From the NCBI RefSeq assembly GCF_012935715.1, contig NZ_CP052860.1, positions 2,170,001 to 2,234,000 of the forward strand: a stretch of DNA of 64,000 nt. Reading direction: 5' to 3'. Numbering within the stretch: position 1 is the first letter of the stretch; each line of letters opens with the position of its first letter. Positions 26,283 through 35,394 of the stretch are shown one piece after another. A program made the position numbers and the translations under genes. The DNA is from Pseudomonas sp. ADAK13. Its GTDB lineage: Bacteria > Pseudomonadota > Gammaproteobacteria > Pseudomonadales > Pseudomonadaceae. The notes under the pieces are model-generated. The model searched no databases. It saw nothing but the letters and a program-made list of their open reading frames with translations, and was not told the DNA's origin.

Positions 26283-28067
26283 TTATGCCTGAACCAGTGG
26301 GCCGGGGTTTTTCAGGTACTGCTCGCGAATCGCCCGCGCCGACCAGTAGGTCAGCGCCGCTACCAGGCCCGTAGGGTTGTAGCCCAAGCCTTGTGGGAAC
26401 GCGGACGCGCCCGGGACAAACACGTTGTGCACGTCCCAGCACTGCAAGTAGCGGTTCAAGGCACTGGTTTTCGGGTCGGTGCCCATGATCGCGCCACCGT
26501 TGAGGTGGGTGGTCTGGTAGGCCGCGGTGTTGAAGTGCTCACCGACTTTTTTGCCCAACAAGGCGATCGCCTTGGGGTTCATCGCTTCGGCAATCTTGCT
26601 CATTTTGTCGACCATGAAGCGGTTCATCTTGATGTCGTTTTCCTGCCAGTCGAAGGTCATGCGCAGCAGCGGCAGGCCGTAGGCGTCGCGGTAAACCGGG
26701 TCCAGATCGAGGTAGTTGCCACGGTAGGATTGATGAGCGCCGTGGGCATCCATCGACACCTGGTGGGTGTAGTAATCGGCGGTGGCGCGCTTCCAGGCGC
26801 TGCCCCAGGCCGGCGTGCCCGGCGGGTTGGACGTACCGGCAATCGGCCGGCTGCCCGCCTGGTTGACCCACATCGGCGAGCCGCCCACAAAGCCGTGAGG
26901 CCCGTGGTCAAAGTTATCCGCGTTGAAGTCATCGATCGCCACACCGTTGCCGCCGGCACCGATGAAGTTGTTGGTGTGCACGTCCTTGTCGAAGAACGCC
27001 TTGATGGTGGCCATGTTCTGATAGGCGAAGTTCCGGCCCACCACGCCCTCGCCGGAGATCGGGTCGTAGGGTTTGCCGATGCCCGACAGCAGCATCAGGC
27101 GTACGTTGTTGAACTGGAAGGACCCGAGGATCACCAGGTCTGCCGGCTGCTCGCACTCGCGGCCTTGGGCGTCGACGTACGTCACGCCGGTGGCCTTGCG
27201 CTTGGTGCTGTCGAGGTTGACCTTCAACACGTGGGAATTGGGCCGCAGTTCGAACTTGGGCTCCTGGCGCAAGGCCGGCAGGATGTTCACGTTCGGCGAA
27301 GCCTTGGAATACATGTAGCAGACATAGCCGCTGCAGAAACCACAGAAGTTGCACGGGCCCATTTGCGCACCGTAGGGGTTGGTGTACGGCCCCGACGTAT
27401 TCGCGGAAGGCAAGTTGTAGGGCTTGTAACCCACGGCGGTGGCGGCCTTCTGGAACAGCTGTGCGGAGACGGTGTTCTTCTGCGACTCCAGCGGGAAATG
27501 ATTCGAGCGATCCGGCGCGTAAGGGTTGCCCCCCTTGCCTTCGCCCACCAGTTGGCCTTTCACCGTCCAGGCTTGGCCGGAGGTGCCGAAGACTTTCTCG
27601 GCATAGTCGAAGAACGGCTCCAGCTCTTCATAGGTGACGCCGAAATCCTGGATGGTCATGTCCTTGGGAATGAAATTTTTCCCGTAGCGCTCTTCGTAAT
27701 GGCTGCGCATGCGCAACTCGATCGGGTCCACCCGAAAGTGCACGCCCGACCAATGCAGGCCGGCACCGCCGACGCCGTTGCCGGGCAGGAAAGCGCCCAG
27801 TTGGCGGTTGGGCATCGCCACATCATTCACGCTATGGCGAATGGTCACGGTTTCCTTGGAGATGTCCTGGAAGAGTTTTTTACGCACACTGTAGGTCAGT
27901 TCGTCGATGACCTGGGGATAGTTGCCGTCGGGGTAGGTGTCCTGCATCGGGCCGCGCTCCAGCGCTACCACGTTGAGGCCTGCTTCCGTCAGCTCCTTGG
28001 CCATGATCGCGCCGGTCCAGCCGAAGCCGACGATCACCGCATCCACTTTCTTCATGATAGTCGCCAC
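26283..28067 (-). CDS. Gluconate 2-dehydrogenase, FAD-binding large subunit (GMC family)
   Basis: A 594-residue GMC oxidoreductase. The N-terminal FAD site is VDAVIVGFGWTGAIMAKEL followed by VVALERG; the GMC C-terminal domain has NGGAIMGTDPKTSALNRYLQ and the ending FVPGASAFPQGLGYNPT. A cysteine cluster (NFCGFCSGYVCY) is typical for the gluconate/sorbitol dehydrogenase branch and may bind an Fe-S centre. It oxidises gluconate to 2-ketogluconate in the periplasm, carried out by the Tat route with the gamma subunit. The GTG at 28065-28067 has GAGAGG upstream; an ATG four codons later is possible. Confidence 0.9.
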   Translation of the reverse strand: MATIMKKVDAVIVGFGWTGAIMAKELTEAGLNVVALERGPMQDTYPDGNYPQVIDELTYSVRKKLFQDISKETVTIRHSVNDVAMPNRQLGAFLPGNGVGGAGLHWSGVHFRVDPIELRMRSHYEERYGKNFIPKDMTIQDFGVTYEELEPFFDYAEKVFGTSGQAWTVKGQLVGEGKGGNPYAPDRSNHFPLESQKNTVSAQLFQKAATAVGYKPYNLPSANTSGPYTNPYGAQMGPCNFCGFCSGYVCYMYSKASPNVNILPALRQEPKFELRPNSHVLKVNLDSTKRKATGVTYVDAQGRECEQPADLVILGSFQFNNVRLMLLSGIGKPYDPISGEGVVGRNFAYQNMATIKAFFDKDVHTNNFIGAGGNGVAIDDFNADNFDHGPHGFVGGSPMWVNQAGSRPIAGTSNPPGTPAWGSAWKRATADYYTHQVSMDAHGAHQSYRGNYLDLDPVYRDAYGLPLLRMTFDWQENDIKMNRFMVDKMSKIAEAMNPKAIALLGKKVGEHFNTAAYQTTHLNGGAIMGTDPKTSALNRYLQCWDVHNVFVPGASAFPQGLGYNPTGLVAALTYWSARAIREQYLKNPGPLVQA

Positions 28068-28069
28068 GT

Positions 28070-28810
28070 TTATGCCCTCTCGCCACGGATGGAAACAGCC
28101 GGGAAGGGGTATTGCTCGTTGCGTTCAACCCAATCCATGAAATCGGCGCGGGCGCCGGGGAAGCCGATCATGGTCCAGCCGACCATGCCTTTGTTGCCAC
28201 CGTGGACCGGGTCGCAGAAGAAACCTTCCTTGGTGTTTTGCAGCAACAGGTTGAAGAAAATCTTCGCCGGGACGCTGTCGAACTGCGCGTCGCCGGCCTC
28301 CAGACGCTGTAGCAATCTTTCCTGGGTAGCGCTGTCTTGCTCGGCAAATAGCTTACCGTTCATCGCCTTCGACCAGGCATCCGTGGCGGCGATGCCGAGG
28401 CGATAGATCTCCTTGGGCACCAATTTGCTCTGCCAACCCATTTCAGGCGGCGCGTCGGCGTTGAACGGGCCTTGCATGAACCACAGGGCACCCGCCGCGT
28501 AGGGCGTGTTCATCTGGCGGTCGATGTATTCCGGCGCGCCGGCTTCCAGGGCACCCGGGCCTTGGTCATCCGCCGGGATCAAGCGGGCCACGGCCGCGTT
28601 GATAAAGGCCCATTCCTCGGCAGTGAAATAGCTCGGCTCATACGCCTGGGTGCTGACAGGCGCCTTTTCGGGGTTGACTTGAACCGGCTCGGGAAGGGCC
28701 ATCAGCATCGAACCGCCCAGGCCCGTGCTGGCGACAGTGACCACGGGGATCAAGGTCAAGGATTTGCGCAAAAACTCACGCCGGGGGTTGTCTTGATCTT
28801 GATCAGACAT
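28070..28810 (-). CDS. Gluconate 2-dehydrogenase, gamma subunit
   Basis: A 246-residue subunit 3 of the membrane gluconate dehydrogenase. The N-terminus has a twin-arginine signal (RREFLRKSLTLIPVVTVAS), which should export the folded complex with the large subunit. The mature part contains FTAEEWAFINAAVARLIPADDQGPGA, typical of this family (DUF1264-like gluconate dehydrogenase subunit 3). It is the first gene of the operon, ending 2 bp before the large-subunit start. The operon gives periplasmic glucose catabolism by way of 2-ketogluconate. Confidence 0.9.
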   Translation of the reverse strand: MSDQDQDNPRREFLRKSLTLIPVVTVASTGLGGSMLMALPEPVQVNPEKAPVSTQAYEPSYFTAEEWAFINAAVARLIPADDQGPGALEAGAPEYIDRQMNTPYAAGALWFMQGPFNADAPPEMGWQSKLVPKEIYRLGIAATDAWSKAMNGKLFAEQDSATQERLLQRLEAGDAQFDSVPAKIFFNLLLQNTKEGFFCDPVHGGNKGMVGWTMIGFPGARADFMDWVERNEQYPFPAVSIRGERA

Positions 28811-29084
28811 GGTGGCACCTCATCATGTGGTCACGGATTTATCAGCCGCTTCATGGAGCGACTTATTAGTTTTGGCAGCAAATGGGATCCAAAGGACCCA
28901 AAGGGATAGAACACAGCAGCAAACAATAGTTACAAAGGATAGCAGGCTAAGGATCGAGGAGAATCGATTCAGCCGGAAAAAACAGCATGCGTTCACGATT
29001 CTTTGACGAGAGCCTCACGCGGCATTGACCCTCCTTGGGCGAATCTGGGCCCCATCAGCCCTTTCCTATTCGGTTACATCGCCC

Positions 29085-29771
29085 ATGTTCAACCATCAAT
29101 TGCTGCCCGCCCTCAGCCTGGCGTTCATGGCGCTGTTTACTACCTTCCACGCCCAGGCCGAAGAGCTCACGCCCATCCGGTCAGCGGAATGGGCCCAGCC
29201 GGTGGGCAACCAATACAACCTGTATCAAATGTCGCCCACCCTCTATCGCAGCGCACTGCCGGATAGCAGCGCCGTTCCGGTCCTGGAAAAGCTGAAGATC
29301 GGTACGGTGATCAATTTCCTGCCCGAATCCGACGGCAACTGGCTGAAATCGACTGGCATCAAACAAGTCCAACTGACCTACCGCACCAATCATGTCGACG
29401 ACAGCGACGTGCTGGCCGCGCTGCGCGCCATTCAGGACGCAGAAGGCAATGGCCCAGTGCTGATGCACTGCAAACACGGCTCCGATCGCACCGGCCTGAT
29501 GGCGGCGATGTATCGGGTGGTGGTTCAGGGGTGGAGCAAGGAGGAGGCGCTGAGCGAAATGACCTTGGGAGGCTTTGGTGCAAGCAGCGGCTTTAAAGAC
29601 GGCGTTCGCTACATGATTAAGGCCGATGTCGACAAGTTACGCACGGCACTGGCCAACGGTGAATGCAGCACCAGCGCGTTTGCACTGTGCTCGATGAAAA
29701 GCTGGCTGAATACCGCAGACACCGCCAAGGACGCTGCAGCCGAAAAAACAGCCTTGGTGATCACCCCCTGA
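29085..29771 (+). CDS. TpbA-like periplasmic tyrosine phosphatase
   Basis: A 228-residue dual-specificity phosphatase. The signal peptide is MFNHQLLPALSLAFMALFTT..AQA. The catalytic P-loop is VLMHCKHGSDRTGLMAAMY (HC-x5-R, about residues 131-140) with the general-acid loop near TNHVDDSD. Segments YQMSPTLYRSALP and MANGECS-type ending (LANGECSTSAFALC) match what I recall of PAO1 TpbA (PA3885), which acts on the diguanylate cyclase TpbB. No tpbB-like gene is next to it here. The start at 29085 is set by the signal peptide; the ribosome site is weak. Confidence 0.85.
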   Translation: MFNHQLLPALSLAFMALFTTFHAQAEELTPIRSAEWAQPVGNQYNLYQMSPTLYRSALPDSSAVPVLEKLKIGTVINFLPESDGNWLKSTGIKQVQLTYRTNHVDDSDVLAALRAIQDAEGNGPVLMHCKHGSDRTGLMAAMYRVVVQGWSKEEALSEMTLGGFGASSGFKDGVRYMIKADVDKLRTALANGECSTSAFALCSMKSWLNTADTAKDAAAEKTALVITP

Positions 29772-29788
29772 GCCATCCGCTCAGGGGG
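29764..29788. terminator. Hairpin between the convergent tpbA-like and yheV genes
   Basis: CCCCCTGAGC-CATCC-GCTCAGGGGG is a perfect 10-bp stem that includes the phosphatase stop codon. There is no T-run on either side, so its strength as an intrinsic terminator is uncertain. Confidence 0.6.
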
Positions 29789-29798
29789 CGTAGACCCG

Positions 29799-30071
29799 TC
29801 AGTCTTTTTTCAACTTCGGATTCGGGAAAAACTGCACCGCCTGCACCTTGGGATCCGGTGCTTTCAGTGCCGATGTGTTCACCCGTGTGCCCAATTCCTT
29901 GGGCACTGACAGACCTTGCTCATTGAGCGTGTCGGAATAACCGCAAGCCACGCATTCGCGGTGCGGCACGTCGTCCTCGCTCCACATCATCAACTTGTCC
30001 GGCTCGCTGCACGCCGGGCAGACCGCCCCGGCGATAAAGCGTTTTTTGGTTTTCACAGGTGCTTCACTCAT
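29799..30071 (-). CDS. YheV family zinc-ribbon protein
   Basis: A 90-residue protein with two CxxC pairs: CPACSEP (about residue 18) and CVACGYSD (about residue 40), a small zinc ribbon. The C-terminus is basic (FFPNPKLKKD). YheV-type proteins commonly follow prlC; here the start overlaps the prlC stop by four bases (ATGA), so the two are coupled. Function is unknown. Confidence 0.88.
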   Translation of the reverse strand: MSEAPVKTKKRFIAGAVCPACSEPDKLMMWSEDDVPHRECVACGYSDTLNEQGLSVPKELGTRVNTSALKAPDPKVQAVQFFPNPKLKKD

Positions 30072-32119
30072 GCTGCCGCGTCCTCACTCAGGCCGCTGTG
30101 GCGCAAGAGTGCGTCAATCGACGGCGCACGTCCGCGGAAATCGACGAACAGCACCATCGGCGCCTGGGAGCCACCACGGGCCAGAATCGCCTCGCGGAAC
30201 GCCCGGCCTGTCTCGGCGTTGAGCACGCCGTCTTCTTCGAACTTGGAGAAGGCATCGGCCGACAGCACTTCCGCCCACTTGTAGCTGTAGTAACCCGCCG
30301 CGTAACCGCCGGCAAAGATGTGCGCAAAGCTGTTGGGGAAGCGGTTGTAGGCCGGCGGACGCATCACCGAGACCTCGTCACGCACGCCTTCCAGCACCTG
30401 CAACACGCTGCGGCCATCGCCGTGGGTGGCGTGCAGCTCAAAGTCGAACAGCGAGAATTCCAACTGGCGCACCATCATCAGGCCGGACTGGAAGTTCTTC
30501 GCCGCAAGCATTTTTTCCAGCAGGTCCTGGGGCAGCGGCTCACCGGTTTCGTAGTGACCGGAAATCAGCGCCAGGCCCTCAGGCTCCCAGCACCAGTTCT
30601 CCATGAACTGGCTCGGCAACTCCACCGCATCCCAGGCCACGCCGTTGATGCCAGACACGCCAGCGTGTTCAACGCGGGTCAACAGGTGGTGCAGGCCGTG
30701 GCCGAATTCGTGGAACAACGTGGTCACTTCATCGTGGGTCAGCAGGGCAGGTTTGCCGCTGTCCGCCGGGGTGAAGTTGCACACCAGGTTGGCCACCGGG
30801 CTTTGCAGCACGCCATTGAGGGTGCGGCGGCGGTCACGGGCACCGTCCATCCAGGCACCGCCACGCTTGTTGGCGCGGGCGTACAGGTCAAAGAAGAAGC
30901 GGCCGACGTGTTGGCCGTTTTCCTTGATTTCGAACAGGCGCACGTCCGGGTGCCAGGTGTCGAAGCCTTTCTGTTCGGCGATCTCGATGCCGTACAGGCG
31001 CTGCACGATGGCGAACAGGCCGCTGAGCACCTTGTCGATCGGGAAGTAGGCGCGCAGGGCTTCCTGGGCCACGCTGTAGCGTTGTTCACGCAGCTTTTCG
31101 CCGTAGAAACCGCTGTCCCAGCTTTGCAGGTCCGGGCAGCCTTGTTCGGCGGCGTAGGCCTTGAGCTGTTGCAGGTCCTGGGTGGCGAACGGCTTGCTGC
31201 GCTTGGCCAGGTCCCGCAGGAAGCTCAGCACCTGGTCGCTGGACTCGGCCATTTTGGTGGCCAGGCTCAGTTCGGAGAACGAGGCAAAGCCCAGCAGTTG
31301 CGCCAGCTCCTGACGCAGGTCGAGGATCTGTTCCATGACCGGGCCGTTATCGTTCTTACCGGCATTCGGGCCTTGGTCCGACGCACGGGTGCAGTACGCC
31401 GCGTAGATTTCTTCACGCAGGGCACGGTCGTGGGCGTAGGTCATCACCGCGTAGTAGCTCGGGAATTCCAGGGTGATCAGCCAGCCGTCGAGGCCTTTGG
31501 CCTGGGCAGCGGCAGCCATTTGCGCCTTGGCCGAATCGGTCAGGCCGGCGAGCGTCGTTTCGTCAGTGACGTGCTTGGTCCAGGCCTGGGTGGCGTCGAG
31601 CAACTGGTTGGAGAACTTGCTGCCCAGTTCGGAGAGCTTGCTCTGCACTTCGGCATAGCGTTTTTGCTGCTCAGGCGGCAAATCGATACCCGACAGGCGG
31701 AAGTCCCGCAGCGAGTGTTCCAGAATGGTTTTTTGCGCCACGTCGAAGCCGGCGGCTTCCGGGCTGTTGGCCAAAGCTTCGAAGGCCTGGAACAGCTCGC
31801 GGTTCTGGCCCATCTCGGTGGAGTAGGCGCTCAGTGCCGGCAGGCACGCCTCGTAGGCTTCGCGCAGTTCGGCGCTGTTGCACACGGCATTCAGGTGGCT
31901 GACCGGGCTCCAGGCGGCGCCCAGGCGGTCATTGAGTTCGTCCATGGCCAGGACCAGCCCGGCCCAGGTCGGATTTTTACCCTGGCTTTGCAGGATGCCT
32001 TCGATTGCGACGCGGTTGTCGGCGAGGATCTGTTCAATGGCCGGCTGTACGTGCTCGGCACGGATCGCCGAGAACGGCGGCAGGTCGTAGGACTGCAGAA
32101 GAGGGTTGTTCGCGCTCAC
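30068..32119 (-). CDS. prlC: Oligopeptidase A (M3 family)
   Basis: A 683-residue zinc metallopeptidase. The active site HEFGHGLHHLL (HExxH, about residue 468) is followed by the third ligand region GINGVAWDAVELPSQFMENW. Length fits E. coli OpdA/PrlC (680). It cleaves signal peptides and other short peptides in the cytoplasm. The GTG at 32117-32119 (SANNPLLQSYDLPPF) is preferred: AAGGTG lies just upstream and the N-terminus matches the family; an in-frame start farther up adds a non-family hydrophobic stretch. Confidence 0.93.
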   Translation of the reverse strand: MSANNPLLQSYDLPPFSAIRAEHVQPAIEQILADNRVAIEGILQSQGKNPTWAGLVLAMDELNDRLGAAWSPVSHLNAVCNSAELREAYEACLPALSAYSTEMGQNRELFQAFEALANSPEAAGFDVAQKTILEHSLRDFRLSGIDLPPEQQKRYAEVQSKLSELGSKFSNQLLDATQAWTKHVTDETTLAGLTDSAKAQMAAAAQAKGLDGWLITLEFPSYYAVMTYAHDRALREEIYAAYCTRASDQGPNAGKNDNGPVMEQILDLRQELAQLLGFASFSELSLATKMAESSDQVLSFLRDLAKRSKPFATQDLQQLKAYAAEQGCPDLQSWDSGFYGEKLREQRYSVAQEALRAYFPIDKVLSGLFAIVQRLYGIEIAEQKGFDTWHPDVRLFEIKENGQHVGRFFFDLYARANKRGGAWMDGARDRRRTLNGVLQSPVANLVCNFTPADSGKPALLTHDEVTTLFHEFGHGLHHLLTRVEHAGVSGINGVAWDAVELPSQFMENWCWEPEGLALISGHYETGEPLPQDLLEKMLAAKNFQSGLMMVRQLEFSLFDFELHATHGDGRSVLQVLEGVRDEVSVMRPPAYNRFPNSFAHIFAGGYAAGYYSYKWAEVLSADAFSKFEEDGVLNAETGRAFREAILARGGSQAPMVLFVDFRGRAPSIDALLRHSGLSEDAAA

Positions 32120-32221
32120 GGTTGGCACCTTGGCTGAAGAAACATGTAAGAACAAAGATGGGGCCATCTTAATTACAATCAACGCCCACCGCAGCTATCA
32201 GCAGAAGAGAGAGAGCCTATC

Positions 32222-32764
32222 GTGACCCTTCGCACCTACCAGAATCACACGCCGGCCTTGGCCGCCGGGGCTTTCGTCGATGCATCGGCGGTGGTGATCG
32301 GCGACGTCGAAATCGGCGCCGACAGCTCGGTATGGCCGCTGACGGTGATCCGCGGCGACATGCACCGCATCCGCATCGGTGCGCGCACCAGCGTGCAGGA
32401 CGGCTGCGTGCTGCACATTACTCACGCAGGGCCCTTCAATCCTGATGGCTTCCCGCTGCTGATCGGTGACGACGTGACCATCGCCCACAAGGTCATGTTG
32501 CATGGCTGCACGGTGGGCAGCCGGATCCTGATCGGCATGGGCAGCATTGTGATGGACGGCGCCGTGGTGGAAGACGACGTCATCATCGGTGCCGGCAGCC
32601 TGGTGCCACCGGGCAAGAAACTCGAAAGCGGCTTTCTGTATGTGGGCAGCCCGGTTAAACAAATCCGCCCGCTGACTGACAAGGAACGGGCGTTTTTCAC
32701 CTACAGCGCCGCGAACTACGTGAAGCTCAAAGACCTGCACCTGGCCGAAGGCTTCGACCAATGA
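32222..32764 (+). CDS. Gamma-carbonic anhydrase family protein (YrdA-like)
   Basis: A 180-residue left-handed beta-helix protein with hexapeptide repeats (VVIGDVEIGADSSVWP, VTIAHKVMLHGCTVGSRILIGMGS, AVVEDDVIIGAGSLV). The zinc histidines of the gamma-class fold are at ILHITHAG-type and AHKVMLHG positions. Such proteins may or may not have carbonic anhydrase activity. GTG is the start, with AGAGAGAG upstream. It is divergent from prlC and followed directly by the HAD gene. Confidence 0.88.
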   Translation: MTLRTYQNHTPALAAGAFVDASAVVIGDVEIGADSSVWPLTVIRGDMHRIRIGARTSVQDGCVLHITHAGPFNPDGFPLLIGDDVTIAHKVMLHGCTVGSRILIGMGSIVMDGAVVEDDVIIGAGSLVPPGKKLESGFLYVGSPVKQIRPLTDKERAFFTYSAANYVKLKDLHLAEGFDQ

Positions 32765-32775
32765 CAAGGACCTCC

Positions 32776-33426
32776 ATGCATTACCAAACCGTTTTGTTCG
32801 ACCTGGACGGCACCCTCACCGACCCGCGCGAAGGCATCACCCGTTCGATCCAGTACGCCCTCGCCAAACTGGGCATTGATGAGCCGGACCTGACCAAACT
32901 CGAACACTTCATCGGCCCGCCACTGCTGCAAGCCTTCATGCAGTTCTACGGCTTCGACGAGGCCAAGGCCTGGGAAGCGGTGAATTTTTACCGCGAGCGC
33001 TTCAAAGTCACCGGACTGTACGAAAACCGCGTGTTTGACGGCGTGATGCCGCTGCTGGAGGCGCTGAACGGCCAGGGTCGCCAGCTGTATGTGGCCACGT
33101 CCAAGCCTTGGGTGTTTGCCCGGGAGATCGCCCGGCACTTTGATTTTGCCCGGCATTTCAAGGTGATCTACGGCAGCGAGCTGGACGGCACCCGCACCAA
33201 CAAGGTCGAGCTGATCGCCCACCTGATGGCTGAAGAAGGCCTGGACGCGGCCAGCACCTTGATGATTGGCGACCGCAAGCACGACCTGATCGGCGCCCGC
33301 AGCAATGGGCTGGATTCGGCGGCGGTAGGTTATGGGTTTGGCAGCCATGAAGAGCTGAGTGCCGAGGCGCCGACCTGGCATTTTGAAACATTGGCTGAGA
33401 TGCATCAGGCGTTTTTGCAACGCTGA
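32776..33426 (+). CDS. HAD family hydrolase
   Basis: A 216-residue HAD-superfamily phosphatase of the phosphoglycolate phosphatase-like group. Motif I is LFDLDGTLTDPREG, motif II lies in YVATSKPWVFA, and motifs III/IV are KVELIAHLM and MIGDRKHDLIGARSNG. It starts at the second ATG, preceded by AAGGACCTCC; the first ATG (32761) overlaps the stop of the upstream gene. Substrate is not known. Confidence 0.88.
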   Translation: MHYQTVLFDLDGTLTDPREGITRSIQYALAKLGIDEPDLTKLEHFIGPPLLQAFMQFYGFDEAKAWEAVNFYRERFKVTGLYENRVFDGVMPLLEALNGQGRQLYVATSKPWVFAREIARHFDFARHFKVIYGSELDGTRTNKVELIAHLMAEEGLDAASTLMIGDRKHDLIGARSNGLDSAAVGYGFGSHEELSAEAPTWHFETLAEMHQAFLQR

Positions 33427-33429
33427 TGC

Positions 33430-34476
33430 CTAGGGCTTCTGCGCGGCCTCTAGCCGCGCAAGGGCCGCCTTGCGCTGATCCACCGGCAACCCGCCCAGCT
33501 TCTCCACCGCGACGAAAAACTTCGCCCAATTCCCGCCTTCCTGCCGGAACAATGCGGCGAACGCCGGCACCCACTGGTCATACAGGCCAAACGGCAACAA
33601 CCTTGCGTTGTTCATCGGCAAGTTCATCCAGGCGTCGTAGCGCTTGTCACCACCCCACTGGCTATCACGCATTTGCCGGTAGTCACTGCGCAGGCGCTCG
33701 AATTCGGCCGCCTTGGCCTGGCGCATGGCATCGGCTGCCAGCGGCTGCGCATACAGCTGCTCCAAGCGCTTGCGGGTGTCGAGCACCAGCCGGGTGAACT
33801 GGTCGCGCTGTTTCAACGCCGACTCGCTGGCCGGCGGCAAACCCCGTGCTGCGCGCCATTGGCGAGTACCTTCCTGCTCGACAAAGGTGGCATACGACTC
33901 GTTGAACTCGGTGTCGTCCTTCACATAAAACCGCTGGTGCGCCAGCTCATGGAAAATCAGCGTGGCCAGGCGCTCGTCGCCCCAGTTCATCATCGAATTC
34001 ATGATCGGGTCGTTAAACCAACCGAGGGTGGAATAGGCCTCGACGCCGCCAATCGACACGTCCATGCCTTGCTGCTTCAACAACGCCGCCTGGCCGCGCG
34101 CGGCGCCCTGGTTGTAATAACCGCGATAGGCCACGCAGCCGGCAATCGGGAAGCAGTGGGTCTGGGGCGAGAGGGAAAATTCAGGCGTGGCGAAGACGTT
34201 CCAGACCACGTACTGGCGGCCGATATCGGCATACAAGCGGTAACTCTGGTTATCCGGCAGGTGCAGGTGCTCGCTCGCGAACGTGCGGGCTTTCTGCGAC
34301 TGCGCCAGATGCTCACGCAGCACCTGCGGGCGGGACGGGTCGGCGATGACCGTGGAGACCGGCTCCCGGGCCCGCAGCAATTGCCATTGGCCGTCTGCCA
34401 GTTGGCTGTAATAGCTGACGCTGGAACAGCCACTGAGCCACAACAGCATCAACCCGGGAAGTAAACGCCTGACCAT
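33430..34476 (-). CDS. Lipoprotein aminopeptidase (PF10023 family)
   Basis: A 348-residue putative zinc aminopeptidase. The lipoprotein signal is LLPGLMLLWLSGC (Cys about residue 17). The metallopeptidase motif is TLIFHELAHQRFYVKDD (HExxH, about residue 175), followed by NESYATFVEQEGTR, which holds the glutamate ligand. It is attached to a membrane and faces the periplasm. It is convergent with the HAD gene, with only 3 bp between stops. The PAO1 counterpart is PA0064-like by position. Confidence 0.85.
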   Translation of the reverse strand: MVRRLLPGLMLLWLSGCSSVSYYSQLADGQWQLLRAREPVSTVIADPSRPQVLREHLAQSQKARTFASEHLHLPDNQSYRLYADIGRQYVVWNVFATPEFSLSPQTHCFPIAGCVAYRGYYNQGAARGQAALLKQQGMDVSIGGVEAYSTLGWFNDPIMNSMMNWGDERLATLIFHELAHQRFYVKDDTEFNESYATFVEQEGTRQWRAARGLPPASESALKQRDQFTRLVLDTRKRLEQLYAQPLAADAMRQAKAAEFERLRSDYRQMRDSQWGGDKRYDAWMNLPMNNARLLPFGLYDQWVPAFAALFRQEGGNWAKFFVAVEKLGGLPVDQRKAALARLEAAQKP

Positions 34477-34618
34477 TCCAACCTCTCACCGGTAATCATC
34501 CCGCCAGACTATCTCGCCTGTGGGGAATTTTTCCATGGCGTGGCGTGTTTATACTCATAGGGAGTCTGCTGCCGAATGCAGCCGCTCGAAAAATCATTCC
34601 TACAGTTGAGTGCTTAAC

Positions 34619-35041
34619 ATGCGTCAGCTACTGCTTCCCGTCGCCGCGATTTTTCTCAGTGCCTGCGCGTCGACGCCGCTCCCTGCGGTTGACCCGCAAC
34701 AAGCCTGGGTCGACTTCGCCACCCCGACACCCGGTGCCAAGCTGGTGATGGCGCAACGCCTGGACGGGAAGAACCTGAACGACGGGCGCTTCTTCCAGGT
34801 GCCGCCAGGCAGCCATGAATTGATGGTGCGCTTTGATTTCGAGGTGCCTACCGGCGGAAGCTTCGGCGGGTTTGGCCAAACCACTGACCGCACCTGCTTC
34901 ATGACCCTGCAATACGAGCGTTTCGAGGCAGGCCAGCGTTATCGCCTGGAAGGGCGGTCACTGGGCTACAACCCGAATATCCGGCTGTACAACAAAGCGG
35001 GTCAGTTGCTGGCGGAAGAACGTAGCGTCAACTGCATCTGA
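34619..35041 (+). CDS. Small lipoprotein (PA0063-like)
   Basis: A 140-residue protein with a lipoprotein signal (MRQLLLPVAAIFLSAC, lipobox LSAC). The mature part is beta-rich and has two further cysteines (TDRTCFMTLQYE and the C-terminal VNCI). No enzyme motif is seen. The ATG at 34619 is chosen; a GTG three codons upstream is less likely. It is convergent with the DUF1161 gene, with no gap between the stops. Confidence 0.75.
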   Translation: MRQLLLPVAAIFLSACASTPLPAVDPQQAWVDFATPTPGAKLVMAQRLDGKNLNDGRFFQVPPGSHELMVRFDFEVPTGGSFGGFGQTTDRTCFMTLQYERFEAGQRYRLEGRSLGYNPNIRLYNKAGQLLAEERSVNCI

Positions 35042-35281
35042 TCAGTCGTTGTTCTTCTGGTAGAGGATGCGCTTGGTTCCGTTCTCACAAGAGCCGACGA
35101 TCATGGCGCTGTCATGATTTTTGGCCTCTTCGGCGGTAATGATTTCCAGGGTGTAGGACGGAATCGCCTTGGCCTGGATGTTGACCTCGATCTCTTTCCT
35201 CAGCTCTTCACAGTCTTTCGGCGCGGCCAGGGCTGATGTGGCCAGCGCACCGCAGATAACCGCCAAGGCAATACGTTTCAT
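35042..35281 (-). CDS. DUF1161 periplasmic protein, copy 1
   Basis: A 79-residue protein with a signal peptide (MKRIALAVICGALATSALA) and a mature part with two cysteines (KDCEELRKEIEVNIQAK and IVGSCENGTKRILYQK), the DUF1161 pattern. The cysteines may form a disulfide. A second family member lies 1.8 kb away at 37103-37330. Function is unknown. Confidence 0.85.
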   Translation of the reverse strand: MKRIALAVICGALATSALAAPKDCEELRKEIEVNIQAKAIPSYTLEIITAEEAKNHDSAMIVGSCENGTKRILYQKNND

Positions 35282-35394
35282 GTGTGAAGCTCCCTGAATG
35301 CACGCGCACGGGTGTGCGCTAAGTCTGCAATCGGCTATTCGACCACACTTGCACCTGCAGGAGCGAGCAAGCTCACCCCTGCAAGGGGGCTGGA

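Noticed and set aside
25284..28406. A 1,040-codon open frame on the plus strand across the gad operon
   Set aside because: It is antisense to three well-supported genes, has no family sequence and reflects the high GC third positions.
24972..28810. Alcohol or sorbitol dehydrogenase as identity of the three-gene operon
   Set aside because: The gamma subunit with a twin-arginine signal and the gene order fit gluconate 2-dehydrogenase better, although the substrate is not provable from sequence alone.
30059..32137. A 692-codon open frame antisense to prlC
   Set aside because: It mirrors prlC, has no signal or domain, and prlC has the HExxH site.
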